Shown: one piece after another, positions 1-12,900 of the stretch
How the letters are laid out: each line of letters opens with the position of its first letter
Position numbering within the stretch: position 1 is the stretch's first letter
Source: Rhodospirillaceae bacterium
Lineage (GTDB): Bacteria > Pseudomonadota > Alphaproteobacteria > Thalassobaculales > Thalassobaculaceae
Reading direction: 5' to 3'
DNA: 64,000 nt
Assembly (NCBI GenBank): GCA_018401495.1
Contig: JAGYJX010000006.1
Location: 620,001-684,000 of the forward strand
Made by a program: the position numbers and the translations under genes
The notes under the pieces: generated by a model
Told to the model about the DNA's origin: nothing
The model's database searches: none
What the model saw: the letters and a program-made list of their open reading frames with translations, nothing else

Positions 1-2
1 GG

Positions 3-674
3 GTGCGGGTGATCGCCGATCGCACCGTCCAGCAGAGCTACGCCGACGAGATCGAGGCGCGGATATCCCTGATGAGGCGGCCCGCCCGGGAGCGCTTCGA
101 GGGGCGGCGCGGCGGCGGCCGCGGCAGCTTTCGGGACGGCAAGTGGACGCCGCCGCCGGTGGAGCCGCGCGACAGCCGGGCGTCGCGCGCCCGGGTCGAC
201 ACGGTGCTGGCGCGCCGCCAGCAGCAGCTGATCCTGGCGACCGTCATCCACCACCCGGGCCTGCTCGACGAGTTGGGCGAGACCCTTGCGCATCTGGAAC
301 TGGACGACCAGTTTCTTGACAAGTTGCGGCGCGAAATCTTAGAGATCACCGAGGCAGATCCGGACCTTGACGCCGCGGGGCTCGCGGCCCACCTCAAAGC
401 GTTGGGCTACTCGGACACGGTGAACGGCTTGCTGGGGGCCGACTCGCTCTCGCACGCCGCTTTCGCGCGTCCGAACGCGACGCACTCGGAGGCAAGGGCA
501 GGGCTGATCGAACTGGTCGCGCGGGTTGGGCGCGGTCGGCTGGAGCGGCAACTGGCCGAGGCCCGGCGGGCCGTCGAGGCGGCGATGGACGAAACGAGTT
601 GGAACCGGCTCCTGGGGCTGCAGCGGGCGCTTGCGGCGATCACGGTCGGCGCGTCGCTCGAGGACGCAGGGTGA
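3..674 (+). CDS. dnaG: DNA primase DnaG, C-terminal part (5' end outside window)
   Basis: This is the C-terminal third of a bacterial DNA primase, which lays down RNA primers at the replication fork. The frame is open from the window edge, so the true start lies upstream. About 223 residues are visible: an end of the TOPRIM/RNA-polymerase core, a charged Gly/Arg-rich linker (residues about 30-60), then an alpha-helical DnaB-interacting domain starting around the QQQLILATVIHHPGLL motif, which is typical of alphaproteobacterial primases. The direct link to rpoD, 47 bases downstream on the same strand, is the macromolecular-synthesis gene order (dnaG-rpoD) and supports the call strongly. No frame problem is visible in this part. 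Confidence 0.85.
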   Translation: MRVIADRTVQQSYADEIEARISLMRRPARERFEGRRGGGRGSFRDGKWTPPPVEPRDSRASRARVDTVLARRQQQLILATVIHHPGLLDELGETLAHLELDDQFLDKLRREILEITEADPDLDAAGLAAHLKALGYSDTVNGLLGADSLSHAAFARPNATHSEARAGLIELVARVGRGRLERQLAEARRAVEAAMDETSWNRLLGLQRALAAITVGASLEDAG

Positions 675-721
675 ACGCGGTGCCGGCACCGGCACCGACG
701 AGGATGGAAGGTCGAGGGACG

Positions 722-2649
<1,928 letters not shown>

Positions 2650-2655
2650 CGGCCA

Positions 2656-2683
2656 GGCACGCCGCCCGATCCGGCGGCGTGCC
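2656..2683 (+). terminator. GC-rich hairpin after rpoD
   Basis: A perfect 11-base inverted repeat (GGCACGCCGCC, 6-base spacer, GGCGGCGTGCC) begins 6 bases after the rpoD stop codon. It lacks a clear T tract, as is common in high-GC genomes, so it could be a weak intrinsic terminator or a 3'-end stabilising hairpin. Confidence 0.55.
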
Positions 2684-2766
2684 CCTCCAGCCCGTCGTAC
2701 CGCCTCCCGCGTTGACAGGCCGCCGGCTTGCCCGATAACTGCTGGCGACGCCGCTCCGTCGGCGCC

Positions 2767-2842
2767 GGGCCCGTAGTTCAGCGGTCAGAACGCGCCGCTC
2801 ATAACGGTGTTGTCGCAGGTTCGAATCCTGCCGGGCCCACCA
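2767..2842 (+). tRNA. tRNA with anticodon CAT (elongator Met or Ile2)
   Basis: A complete 76-base cloverleaf: acceptor GGGCCCG pairs with CGGGCCC, followed by encoded ACCA. The D arm is GTTC/GAAC, the anticodon stem CGCCG/CGGTG with loop CTCATAA, and the T arm GCAGG-TTCGAAT-CCTGC. The anticodon CAT is at 2800-2802. The first pair is a normal G-C, and the anticodon stem lacks the three G-C pairs of initiator tRNA, so it is not tRNA-fMet. C4-G69 and C5-G68 would suit the lysidine-modified tRNA-Ile2, but elongator tRNA-Met cannot be excluded by eye. It follows rpoD by about 120 bases. Confidence 0.93.
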
Positions 2843-2884
2843 TTTCCCCTGTGTCCGACCCGGACCTCTCCGACGGCGGCTTGC

Positions 2885-2940
2885 CGACGGCGCGGCGGGT
2901 GGTTCCCGGCTCGCGCTGCGCTTGGCCGGGATGACGACGG
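2885..2940. repeat. Dispersed palindromic intergenic repeat, copy 1
   Basis: The core GGCGGGTGG-TTCCCGGCTCG-CGCTGCGCTTGGCCGGGATGACGACGG recurs, slightly varied, at 24044-24162, 24208-24328 and in both orientations between 25739 and 25960. CCCGG and CCGGG arms around a CGCTGCGC-type centre give it a hairpin. It resembles REP/MITE-like intergenic repeats of alphaproteobacteria. It lies between the tRNA and the next gene. Confidence 0.7.
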
Positions 2941-3047
2941 AGAGAGGGAAGGCGCGCTTGATGGCGTGACGACACCGGATTTGTATGGCGGAGTGGTCGT
3001 TTCCGACGCCCGCCCGTTCGCTCGGACCCGTCAACGAGGAGGTACCC

Positions 3048-3569
3048 ATGACCACCACCCCCGAGGCTATCGAGCGCGCGATGACGTTCGACGGGATCGA
3101 GCTCAGCCCGCAGAAGGAGATCGTCCGGGCGTTCTACAAGGACATGTGGGACCACGCGGCGGTCGACCTGATCCCGGCAATCTTTCACGAGGGGTTCACG
3201 TTCCGGGGCTCACTCGGTCCGACCGTGGTGGGGCACGACGCGTTCGCCGACTACGTCCGATGGGTGACGAGTTCCCTCGAGAACTACACGACCGACATCC
3301 TCGTGATGATCGAGGAGGGAAACCAGGTCTCGGCCAAGCTCCGCTTCCACGGCATCCACCGCCGAACCCTGTTCGGTCGCGCGCCCACCGGCCGGCACGT
3401 CTGGTGGCACGGCATGCCGGTCTTCACGTTCGAAGGCGGCAAGGTGCGGGACCTCTGGGTGCTGGGCGACATTCACGGGCTGATCGGCCGTATCGACGGC
3501 GTTGCCGACGATCAGCCGGAGTTCCGGGCGGCGATGTCGGTCTCTGCTGACGCCTCTGAATACGAATAA
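3048..3569 (+). CDS. SnoaL-like / ester cyclase family protein (NTF2 fold)
   Basis: A 173-residue protein of the SnoaL-like polyketide cyclase/ester cyclase family, a small NTF2-like alpha+beta barrel. The motif run IVRAFYKDMWD, GFTFRGSLG, DYVRWVTSS, ENYTTDI, FHGIHRRTLFG and the WWHGMPVFTFEGGKVRDLWVLGD strand pair is characteristic. Such proteins range from true cyclases to uncharacterised single-domain proteins, so the substrate cannot be told. I chose ATG 3048 over the upstream ATG at 2985 because a strong AGGAGG ribosome-binding site lies 7 bases before it and the upstream extension is not family-like. It stands alone between the tRNA/repeat and an AT-rich intergenic region. Confidence 0.75.
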   Translation: MTTTPEAIERAMTFDGIELSPQKEIVRAFYKDMWDHAAVDLIPAIFHEGFTFRGSLGPTVVGHDAFADYVRWVTSSLENYTTDILVMIEEGNQVSAKLRFHGIHRRTLFGRAPTGRHVWWHGMPVFTFEGGKVRDLWVLGDIHGLIGRIDGVADDQPEFRAAMSVSADASEYE

Positions 3570-3855
3570 TCCCACACCCAAAAAATAACTACAATTTAAC
3601 ACGTTATTAAGTGATGCGATCCTAATGTGGTTAAGCTAAGACACCCTCTGGGTGCGAGGCACTCGTGAATAAAGTCAGGTAATCGGGGTCGGCTAGGCGT
3701 CGTCGGGGGACCGTCGCGGCCGACCAATCGCGACAACAAACGCCGTCACGCAGCCGGAGCTTGCCCGCGCTGCCGCCGGCCGGGCACGCCCGGCCTGCGG
3801 GGGGCGACCGGGCGCGGTTTCCGGCTGACCGGTCAAAGGTGGGAAACCTCGAACC
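3570..3855 (+). other. Intergenic region with AT-rich patch upstream of first RTX gene
   Basis: No gene is seen. Bases about 3577-3675 are strikingly AT-rich for this genome (runs such as CAAAAAATAACTACAATTTAAC and TTATTAAG), which suits a promoter or regulator-binding region for the large gene starting at 3856. No confident -35/-10 pair was assigned. The rest returns to normal GC content. Confidence 0.5.
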
Positions 3856-6800
3856 ATGCTTGATTTCGAGCCGGCTTCCGCGCGCCCGCGCGACGCCCAG
3901 ACGGCACCCGTTCAGATGGCGCAAGGCCTGGAGGTCCTGATCGTCGATCCGGCGGTCGACCACTCCGACGTGCTGCTGGACGGTCGACGCGCCGAAATCG
4001 TGGTGCTCCGCCTGGCTCCGGGCGGGCGCGGGCTCGAGCAGATCGCCGACCATCTGGCCGGCTACCGGGGTGTCGCCGCGCTGCACATCCTCAGCCATGG
4101 CGAGCCGGGGGCGCTGCAGCTGGCCGGCGAGCGGGTCGACGAGGCCACGCTGGCGCTGCGGCCGGGACCGCTGGCCGCGATTGCCCGCTCCCTCGGCGCC
4201 GACGCGTCGGTCGTGCTGTACGGCTGCTCGGTGGCGGCGGGATCGGCCGGACGCCGGTTCCTCGACCGCATCGAGGCCGAACTGGGCGCGGCGGTGGCGG
4301 CGGCGCCAGGCCCGGTCGGGGCCACGGCCCTCGGCGGCGACTGGACGCTGTTCTGGGGTGGTGCCACGGCCCGGCCGGCTTTCGCACCGATGGCGCGGGC
4401 TGCCTATCCCGGGTTGCTGGCGTCGTTCACCGGCACGGCCGGCAACGACACCCTGGTCGGCAGCGACGGCGACGACGAGTTGTACGGGCTCGACGGCAAC
4501 GACCAGATCTCCGCGCAGACCGGCGACGACACGCTGTACGGCGGGGACGGCAACGATTCGCTGGCCGGCTTCGACGGCAACGACCTCATCTACGGCGGAA
4601 CCGGCAACGACCTCGTTCTGGCGCTGAGCGGCGCCGACGTCATGTACGGCGGCGACGGCAACGACACCGGATCCGGCGGCGCCGGCGACGACACGTTGTA
4701 CGGCGATGCCGGCGACGACCTGCTGCTCGGCCAGGACAACGACGACCTCATCTACGGCGGCCTCGGCACCGACATCCTGCGCGGCGGCTCCGGCCATGAC
4801 ATCCTGTATGGCGAGGACGGCCCCGACACGCTGTCCGGCGGCGTCGGCAACGACACGCTGTACGGCGGCGACGGCGCCGACATCTTCTACGGCGGTGCCG
4901 GCAACGACCTGCTGTTCGGCGGCTCGGGCGCCGACACGCTGTCCGGCGGGGCCGGCAACGACAGCATCGCGGGCGGCGATGGCATCGACCTGCTGGTCGG
5001 GGCCGCCGGCGACGACACCTTCGCGGGCAGCGCCGCCGAGTTGAACGGCGACACCATCTCCGACTTCGCGAGCGACTGACACCATCATCGTCACCGGAGC
5101 CGACCTGTCGTCGCTGAACGGCACGGCGGCCGGCGGCACGCTCGACCTCGGCGGCGGCAACGAACTCACCCTGACCGGCCTGTCGAGCGGCGGCTGGAGC
5201 GCGGTCTTCGGCGGCGGCGACACCACCCTCACGCTGAGCGCCGGCGTCTCGCTGACCACCGGGACCGACAACCCGACGCTCAGCACCGGCGCCGACAACC
5301 TCCTCGCCAGTTCGGCCAACGTGCTGAACGCCGGCGACACCATCGACGGCCTGGCCGGCACCGACGTGCTGGCGATCTCGGCGGCGCAGACGGTGGTGCT
5401 CGGCGCCACCACGCTGACCAACTTCGAGACCATCAACATCACCGCCGGTGTCCAGGACATCACCACCAACGACGCCACCGTCGGTGCCGGCCAGACCCTG
5501 ACGGTCAACGCCTCGACCAGCGCCGCCGCTGTCACCTGGAACGGTTCTGCCGAGACCAACGGCACCTTCTCGATCACCGGCGGCAGCGCCGGCGATTCCC
5601 TGGTCGGCGGCTCCGGCGCCGACACGATCTCGGCCGGCGCCGGTAACGACACCATCAGCATCGGCTCGGTGACCTCCACCGGCACCTTCGACGGCGGCGC
5701 CAACACCGACACGCTGCAACTCGCCAACGGCGCCAACATCTCCGGCGCCACGGTGTCGGGCTTCGAGAACCTGACGATCGCCAGCGGCGGCACCGTGACG
5801 ATGACGGCGGCCCAGCACGCGCAGTTCACCGGGACGGTCACCGCGGCCGGCAGCGAGACCGTCAACGTCACGCGGCGACGGCAGCTTCACCACGCTGGCC
5901 AACGTCGAGACCTATTCGGTCGGCGACGACTCGACCAACGCGCGCACCATCACGGTGTCGGGCGCCGGCACCAGCGTGACCGCCAGCTCGGCGACCGACG
6001 CGGTCACCTTCGGCCTCGGCACGTCGACCTACACCGGCACCATCACCGGCGACGGCACGGTCAACGACACCCTGTCGCTCGGCAACGGCGCCAGCATCGT
6101 CGGCGGCACCATCACCGCCGTCGAGAACCTGACGCTCGCCAACGGCGCCTCGGTCACCATGACGGTGGCGCAGCATGACGCCTTCACCGGGACGGTGACG
6201 GCAGCCGGCACCGAGCAGATCACCTTGTCCGCCACCGGCGGCGACACCTCGACCACCGGCAACGCGGCAATCGAGACCTACGTGCTCGGCACCGGCGGCA
6301 TCACCTTCGCGCTGGGGGCGGCCGGGCAGAACGTCACCGGCAGCACCGGCGACGACATCATCGATGTCGGCACGCTGACGGCGACCGGCGTCCTGAACGC
6401 CGGAGCCGGCACCGACACGCTGGTGATGGGCAACGGCGCGACCATCACGGCGGCGCCGATTGCCGGCTTCGAGAACCTGACGCTCGCCACCGGCGCGTCG
6501 GTGACGATGGCGGCAAGCCAGGTGTCGGCGTTCAGCGGCACGATCACCGCCGCCGGGACCGAGACCATCAACGCCAACGGCGACGGCAGCTTCACGACGC
6601 TGGCCAACGTCGAGACCTTCGTGGTCGGCGACGATTCGACCAACGCCCGGACCATCACGGTCTCCGGCGCCGGCACCAGCGTCACGGCGACCTCGGCGAC
6701 CGACGCGGTCACCTTCGATCTCGGCACCCTGACCTACACCGGCACGATCACCGGCGAGGGCACGGTCAACGACACCCTGTCGCTCGGCAACGGCGCCAAC

Positions 6801-8784
6801 ATCTCCGGCGGAACCATCACCGGCGTCGAGAACCTCACGCTGGCCTCCGGCGCCTCGGTCACCCTGACTGTGGCGCAGTTGAACGCCTTCACCGGAACCA
6901 TCACCGCCACCGGCACCCAGACCGCAACCCTGGCGACGACCGGCTCGATCACCGGCGCCGACCTCAGCGCCATCGAGACCATCGCCACGGCAGCCGACGC
7001 GGGCGCCCAGACGATCACGCTGACGGCCGCCCAGGCGGCCGGGAAGACGCTCACCGCCGGCGATACCAGCCAGGACGGCTTCACGGTGACCGGCAGCGCC
7101 GGCGGCCAGACCGTCACCGGCAGCGCCGGCGCCGACACGATCGACGGCGGCGGCGACGACGACACGCTCTCCGGCGGCGGCGGCAACGACGTCGTCAGCG
7201 GCGGCGACGGCTTCGACGTGCTGGCCGGCGGCGCCGGGAACGACACGTTCACGGGTAGCGCGGACGACTTCAACGGCGACACCATTTCGGACTTCGGCGT
7301 CGGCGACAGCATCATCGTCACCGGCGCCGACCTGTCGGCGCTGAACGGGACGACGGCCGCCGGCACCATCGCCATCAGCGGCAGCGTTGCGACCACGCTG
7401 ACCGGCATCACCTCGGCCAGCGGGACCTTCGGGGCGAGCGTCAGCGGCGGCAACACCACCATCACCCTGGTCGCACCGGTGGTGGTCGTGGACAACGGCG
7501 GTGGCAGCGACGGAGGCGGTGGCGGTGGCGACAGCGGCGGTTCGCTGATCGTCAACGACAGCACGCCCAGCGACACGTCCGGCGGTGCCCGCACGATCAC
7601 CAACAGCGGCACCAGTTCGGGGTCGGCGGCGATCGTGCAGAACACCGGCAACAACGGCAACGTGGTCACCGCCTCGCTGCCGCCGTCGGTCAGCATCTCC
7701 TCCGAGGGACCGGCCGCGGCGCAATCCGGCACCAACGCGGTGCAGACCCTGATCACCGCCATCCAGGTGCGCGGCGCGACGGGCGAGCCCGGCCTGGTCG
7801 GCGGGGCGCAGGTGTTCCTCAACAACCTGGCCGCCACCACCGGGCTCGACATCCGCACCCTCATCCCGACCCAGGGCGCCGGGGTGACGACCAAGCGACG
7901 CGATCGTCATCACCGGCAGTTCGAGCGGCAGCCAGTCCGAGGCGTTCGTCATCGACATGCGGTCGATCACCGGCAAGATCCTGCAACTCGACAACATCGA
8001 GTTCGCCTCGATCATCGGCAACGCGACGGTGGTCGGAGGTGCCGGCGACAACTACGCGGTCGGCGACGACAGCAGCCAGTTCATGGTTCTGGGGGCCGGG
8101 AACGACACCCTCTACGGCGGCGGCGGCAACGACACCATCGGCTCGGCCGGTGGCGACGACCGGCTGTTCGGCGACGCCGGCGCCGACGTCGTGCGCGGCG
8201 GCATCGGCAACGACTCGCTGTGGGGCGGCACCGAGGCCGACGTGGTTTACGGTAACCTGGACAACGATCTGCTGTACGGCAACCAGGCGTCCGACACCCT
8301 TTACGGCGGCCAGGGCGGCGACACCGTGTTCGGCGGCCAGGACGCCGACATCGCGTACGGCAACCTCGGCGAGGACGTGCTGTACGGCAATTTCGGGGCC
8401 GACACCCTGTACGGCGGCGCCGGCAACGACGCCCTGTTCGGCGGGCGCGACGCCGATCTCCTGGTCGGCGGCGTCGGCAACGACACGCTGCACGGCGGCC
8501 TCGGTAACGACACCATCTCGACCGGCGAGGGCGCCGACCTGGTGGTGATCCAGGCGGACAGCGGCATCGACGTGGTGACCGATTTCGACGGCGCCGCCGG
8601 CGACCGGATCCGGCTGGAGGCGAACGCCAACGGCACCGGCATCGACCGCTTCTCCGACCTGCTCCAGGTGGCGCGCACCACGCCCGACGGCCACGTCGAG
8701 TTCGCCCTCGGCGGCGGCAACACCCTCACGCTGAACGGCGTCAGCGTCGCGGACCTGCAGTCCGGCTGGTTCGTGTTCGTGTAG
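3856..8784 (+). CDS. Large secreted DUF4347 / RTX calcium-binding repeat protein, paralogue A (three frameshifts)
   Basis: Predicted type I-secreted surface or extracellular protein of about 1640 residues. In order: a DUF4347 domain (about residues 25-175) with HILSHG at 77-82 and LYGCSVA at 121-127; RTX nonapeptide repeats (GG-G-D type, about residues 195-390, for example [15 protein letters not shown]); and about four tandem repeats of some 118 residues (5680-7120). Then come a second short RTX block, a Gly/Ser linker, a conserved domain, a final RTX array with YGN-type variants, and a C-terminus ending in a hydrophobic WFVFV tail, as in type I substrates. No signal peptide is present, as expected for that route. 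Single extra bases near 5075, 5872 and 7893 break the frame. No transporter genes lie in the window. Function (adhesin, matrix protein or protease) is inferred only. Confidence 0.8.
5680..7120 (+). repeat. Tandem array of about four ~355-base units inside paralogue A
   Basis: Each unit encodes about 118 residues with landmark motifs DTLSLGNGA, a GxENLTLA strand, a GASVTMTxAQ helix, FTGTxTAAGTE and an ATDAVTF stretch. Units start near 5680, 6035, 6390 and 6745. The regular Thr/Ala/Gly-rich pattern suggests an extended beta-rich rod. Paralogue B carries about six such units. Confidence 0.75.
7415..8784 (+). repeat. 3' module nearly identical to 14188-15560
   Basis: The last 1370 bases of paralogue A match the last 1373 bases of paralogue B almost base for base over their first half, with more substitutions later. 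The 3-base length difference equals three single-base insertions visible in B (near 14496, 14566 and 14698). This indicates recent duplication or gene conversion. Confidence 0.85.
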
Positions 8785-8811
8785 CGGGGGCTGCGCGGCG
8801 CTCTCAGACCG

Positions 8812-9045
8812 GCGGCGTGCCCGCGCGGTGATGTCGGCGTAGCGCGCCGTGGATTTCGGCCCGGAACTCGGCGACATCGTGGGCGTCGCGCCGGTCGGGA
8901 ACACCATGTCGGCGCCGGCGTCGCGGGATGATCTGGAAATCCGGGTGGGTGTGGGCGTCGAGCGCCGCCTTCGACCGGGCGATCATGGCGTCCAGCGCCA
9001 GGCGGCGGCTGAGGCGGGCCAGGTGTGCTTTGCCGCCGGCTTCTC
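8812..9045 (-). pseudogene. Fragment of an isocitrate lyase/PEP mutase family gene
   Basis: The minus strand encodes pieces matching the intact gene at 16133-17185: LALDAMIARSKAALDAHTHPDFQII, then VFPTGATP, FRAEIHGA and YADITARARR, corresponding to residues about 125-157, 187-193, 200-206 and 274-283 of the intact protein. The pieces are in different frames, with two internal deletions and no N-terminus. It lies just after paralogue A, exactly where the intact copy lies after paralogue B, so it is a relic of a duplication of the pair. It cannot encode a working enzyme. Confidence 0.85.
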
Positions 9046-9049
9046 AAAA

Positions 9050-9558
9050 GGCTTCACCCGCGCCAGTGTTGTCGACCGTGACGGCTCCCGCCGGTGTTGT
9101 GCCGAAGCCGCCGTCGCCGAAAATTATCGATCCACCCCCCGCCCGAGATAAAGCTGCCCGTGGCGGGCGTGTCGGTCAGGCCACCAGATCGGCAAACGCT
9201 GAGCTCGCCGCTGGCCGGAGTTTGCTGTCGTTCGGGGTGAATGCGGCCAGCTGGCTCTGTTCCGGCATCTGGGATTGCGACGGGCGTTTGCGTCTCGCGC
9301 GCCGGCCTTGAAGCCGAGCGGGAAGTTGCAGGCAAGTCCGGGAGCCGCGCCCACCATATTGGAGCCCACCGGTGTGTGCGCCCTCAGGTCCGGCAGCCCG
9401 AACGTTGATATCCCATCGCCGCCAAAGTATTCGCAGATCAGTGAGAAGAGCGCAGGGTTCTGAGCGTTCCCCACGAGCGCTCCGTCGCAGAACGCGAAGT
9501 TGGCAGGTGTGAATGTAAACGCCACCATTTGAATGGTCCCGAGATACTGCTCTTCCAA
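9050..9558 (-). pseudogene. Truncated phage tail collar / microcystin-dependent (MdpB-like) protein gene
   Basis: The start is clear at ATG 9558: MEEQYLGTIQMVAFTFTP, then FAFCDGALV, NPALFSLICEYFGGDG and STFGLPDLRAHTPVG, the hallmark of the tail-collar (microcystin-dependent protein) family. After about residue 85 the reading moves through the other two frames (SQMPEQSQLAAFTPN, then TPATGSFISGGG, GDGGFGTTPAGAVTVDNTGAG). The usual C-terminal QPHxNMQPY motif is missing because the sequence runs straight into the isocitrate-lyase relic at about 9050. Family members are usually about 170-180 residues. Several breaks plus the lost end make it a pseudogene. Confidence 0.75.
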
Positions 9559-9961
9559 GTCGCCTCACCCGATTATTTGTCGGCCGGGTTTTGCGACAGA
9601 CTCAATTCATCGGCCCTGTCTGGATCGACTCCACGCCCGAATAAGCTACGGCAACACAATCGATTGATGCAATCTCCAGATGCTTTTTGACATAACTTGT
9701 CATAACTCATTGATTGACGATCCAGCGCAACGCTAACCAAAATTGCGTCATTCATTCGGCTGTATTCATCAGTCAGATGGCCGTTTCCATACGCTGATTG
9801 GGGATCAAGCCGATCATGACTGGCTTCATCGAAGCAAGTTTTGATTGCTAGTCGAGCGGCCGTTCGTTGACCTCGACCCGTCAGGCCACAGCCAGATGGC
9901 GCACGCGCACGGGCTGGCCGCCAGAGAGTCAAATGCACGACACGGTGGGGGGCTTTCCAGA
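9559..9961 (+). other. Lower-GC intergenic region upstream of second RTX gene
   Basis: No gene is supported. Bases about 9575-9850 are markedly lower in GC than their surroundings (for example TTTTTGACATAACTTGTCATAACTC near 9680). TTGACATAACTTGTCATAAC contains an inverted TGACA-taactt-GTCA-type arrangement that could be a regulator site. This probably holds the promoter of the gene at 9962. The minus-strand reading frame across it lacks any family features. Confidence 0.45.
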
Positions 9962-12900
9962 ATGAAGACTGCTGCTCGGGAGATCCTGGTCGTCGATCCG
10001 GACGTCGATGATGCCGGCGCTCTCCTCGACGGTCGTCGGGCCGGCTTCGACGTCCTTCGGCTGATCGAAGGCGGAAATGCGCTCGGCCAGATCCTGCGCC
10101 ATCTCGACGGCCGGCGCGGCATCACAGCCCTTCATGTCCTCAGTCATGGCGAGCCCGGCGCCCTGCGGCTGGCGGGCGAGCGGGTCGACCGGACGGCCCT
10201 GGCGGCGCGGCCGGCGGCACTGGCGGCCATCGCCGGCCGGCTGGCTGCCGATGCCGAGGTGGTGCTGTACGGCTGCTCGGTGGCGGCGGGGTCGGTGGGC
10301 CGCGGCTTCGTGGACAACCTCGAAACCTCCCTCGGCGTGGCGGTGGCGGCGTCGGCCGGCCCGGTCGGGGCGGGCGGCGCTCGGCGGCGGCTGGACGCTC
10401 TGTCGGCGCGACGGTGCGGCGGTCGAGCCGGCCTTCACCCCGGCAGCGCGCGCGGCCCATCCGGGGCTGCTGGCTAACATCACCGGGACGGAAGGGCAAC
10501 GACTCTCTGATCGGCACGATCAACGAAGACAACACCATCTCGGGCGTCGGCGGCAACGACGAGATCAGGGGGCAAACCGGCGACGACGTCCTGTACGGCG
10601 GCGACGGCAATGACTCGCTGGCCGGCTTCGACGGCGACGACACGATCTACGGCGGCAACGGGGACGACGTTATACTCGGCGAGGCCGGCAACGATGTCCT
10701 CTCTGGCGGCCTCGGCAACGACACCCTGCGCGGCGGCGACGGCGCCGACGTGCTGTACGGCGGCGACGGCTACGACACCGTGTCCGGTGGCCTGAGCGAC
10801 GACACGATCTACGGCGGCAGCGGGAACGACTTGATACTCGGCCAGGCCGGCAACGACGTCCTCTGGCGGCCTCGGCAACGACACCTTGCGCGCGGCGGCG
10901 ACGAGCACCGACGTGCTGTACGGCGGCGACGGCAACGACGTACTGTCCGGTGGCCTGGGCAACGACACGCTGTACGGCGGGGCTGGGGCCGACACACGCT
11001 GATCGGAGGCTTCGGCAACGACACCTTCGCCGGCACTGCCGCCGACCTCGGACGGCGACACGATCTCCGGACTTCAGCACCGATGATGCCATCGTGGTCA
11101 TCGGTTCCGACCTGTCGTCGCTCGACGGCATGGGTGCGGGCGGCACGCTCGACCTCGGCGGCGGCCGGACCCTGACGCTGACCGGCATCTCGAGCGGCAG
11201 TTACAGCGCCGTGTTCGACGGCGACAACACCACCATCACGCTCGGCACCGCCGTGGGCAGCTTCACGCTGACAACCGGCACCGACGCGCCGACCCTTACC
11301 CCCGGCGCCGACACCATCACCGCGAATGCGGCGAACGTCCTGAACGCCGGTGACACCATCAACGGCCTCGGCGGCAGCGATGTCCTGAACATCTCGGCGG
11401 CGCAGACGGTGACGCTCGGCGCCACCACGCTGACCAACGTCGAGACCATCAACATCACCGCCGGCGTCCAGAACATCACCACCGATGACGGCACCGTCGC
11501 CAGCGGCCAGACCCTGACGGTCAACGCCTCCGGCAGCATCGACGCCGTCACCTGGAACGGCGCCGCCGGGACAGACGGCACCTTCTCGATCACCGGCGGC
11601 AGCGCCAACGATTCGCTGGTCGGCGGCTCCGGTGCCGACACGATCTCGGGCGGCGCCGGCGAGCGATCACCGTCGGGATCGGCTCCGTGACCTCCACCGG
11701 CACGTTCGAGCGGCGGCACCGGCACCGACACCCTGTCGCTGGCCAGCGGCGCCACAGCATCGCCGGGGCCACGGTGTCCGGGCTTCGAGGGACCTGACGA
11801 TCGCCAGCGGCGGCACCGTGTCGATGACGGCGGCCCAGCACGCGCAGTTCACCGGCACGGTCACCGCGGCCGGCAGCGAGACGGTCAACGTCACCGGCGA
11901 CGGCAGCTTCACGACGCTGGCCAACGTCGAGACCTACTCGGTCGGCGACGAGCACCACCGACGCACGCACGATCACGGTATCGAGCGCCAACACCAGTGT
12001 GACGGCGAACACGGCGAACGACGCGGTCACCTTCGACCTCGGCACGCTGACCTACACCGGCACCATCACCGGCGAGGGCACGGTCGCCGACACCCTGTCG
12101 CTCGGCAACGGCGCCAGCATCGCCGGCGGCACCATCACCGGTGTCACGAACCTGATGCTGGCGAACGACGCGTCGGTGACGATGACGGTGGCCCAGCACG
12201 CGCAGTTCAGCGGCACGGTCACCGCGGCCGGCAGCGAGACGGTCAACGTCACCGGCAATGGCAGCTTCACCACGCTGGCCAACGTCGAGACCTACTCGGT
12301 CGGCGACGACTCGACCGACGCCCGCACGATCACGCTCGGCTCCGGCGGCGCCAGCGTCACGGCGAACTCGCCGACCGACGCGGTCACCTTTGGCGTCGGG
12401 GCGCTGACCTACACCGGCACCATCACCGGTAATGGCATGGTCGCCGACACCCTGTCGCTCGGCACCGGCGCCAGCATCGCCGGCGGCACGATCAGCGGCG
12501 TCGCGAAGCTGACGCTCGCGGCCGGCGCCTCGGTCACCATGACGGTGGCGCAGCACGACGCGTTCACCGGGACGGTGACAGTGGCCGGCACCGAGCAGAT
12601 CACCTTCTCCGCCACCGGCGGCGACCACCTCGACCACCGGCAACGCCGCGGTCGAGACGCCTATGTGCTGGGCACTGGCGGCATCACCTTCGCGTTGGGT
12701 GCGACCGGCCAGAACGTGACCGGCAGCACCGGCAACGATACGGTCGAGGTCGGCACCTGACCGCCGCCACCGGGACGCTGAACGCCGGCGCCGGCAGCGA
12801 CACGCTGGTGATGCGCAACGGAGCCAGCATCTCTGGCGCCACGGTGTCGGGCTTCGAGAACCTGACGATCGCCAGCGGCGGCACCGTGACGATGACGGCG

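Noticed and set aside
2767..2842. Initiator tRNA-fMet
   Set aside because: The acceptor starts with a normal G-C pair and the anticodon stem lacks the three consecutive G-C pairs of initiators.
4440..5070. Short regular DNA repeats that could suggest a CRISPR array
   Set aside because: The 27-base periodicity is in coding frame and encodes RTX nonapeptides; there are no unique spacers or constant direct repeats.
3631..5871. 746-residue open frame antisense to RTX paralogue A
   Set aside because: It mirrors the repeat pattern of the RTX coding strand and has valine/proline-rich low complexity; no start signal or domain.
5868..8051. 727-residue open frame antisense to RTX paralogue A
   Set aside because: Arises from the repetitive GC-rich complement; stops are rare in that phase.
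9573..9938. 121-residue open frame on the minus strand upstream of paralogue B
   Set aside because: No ribosome-binding site or recognisable features, and it spans the likely promoter region.
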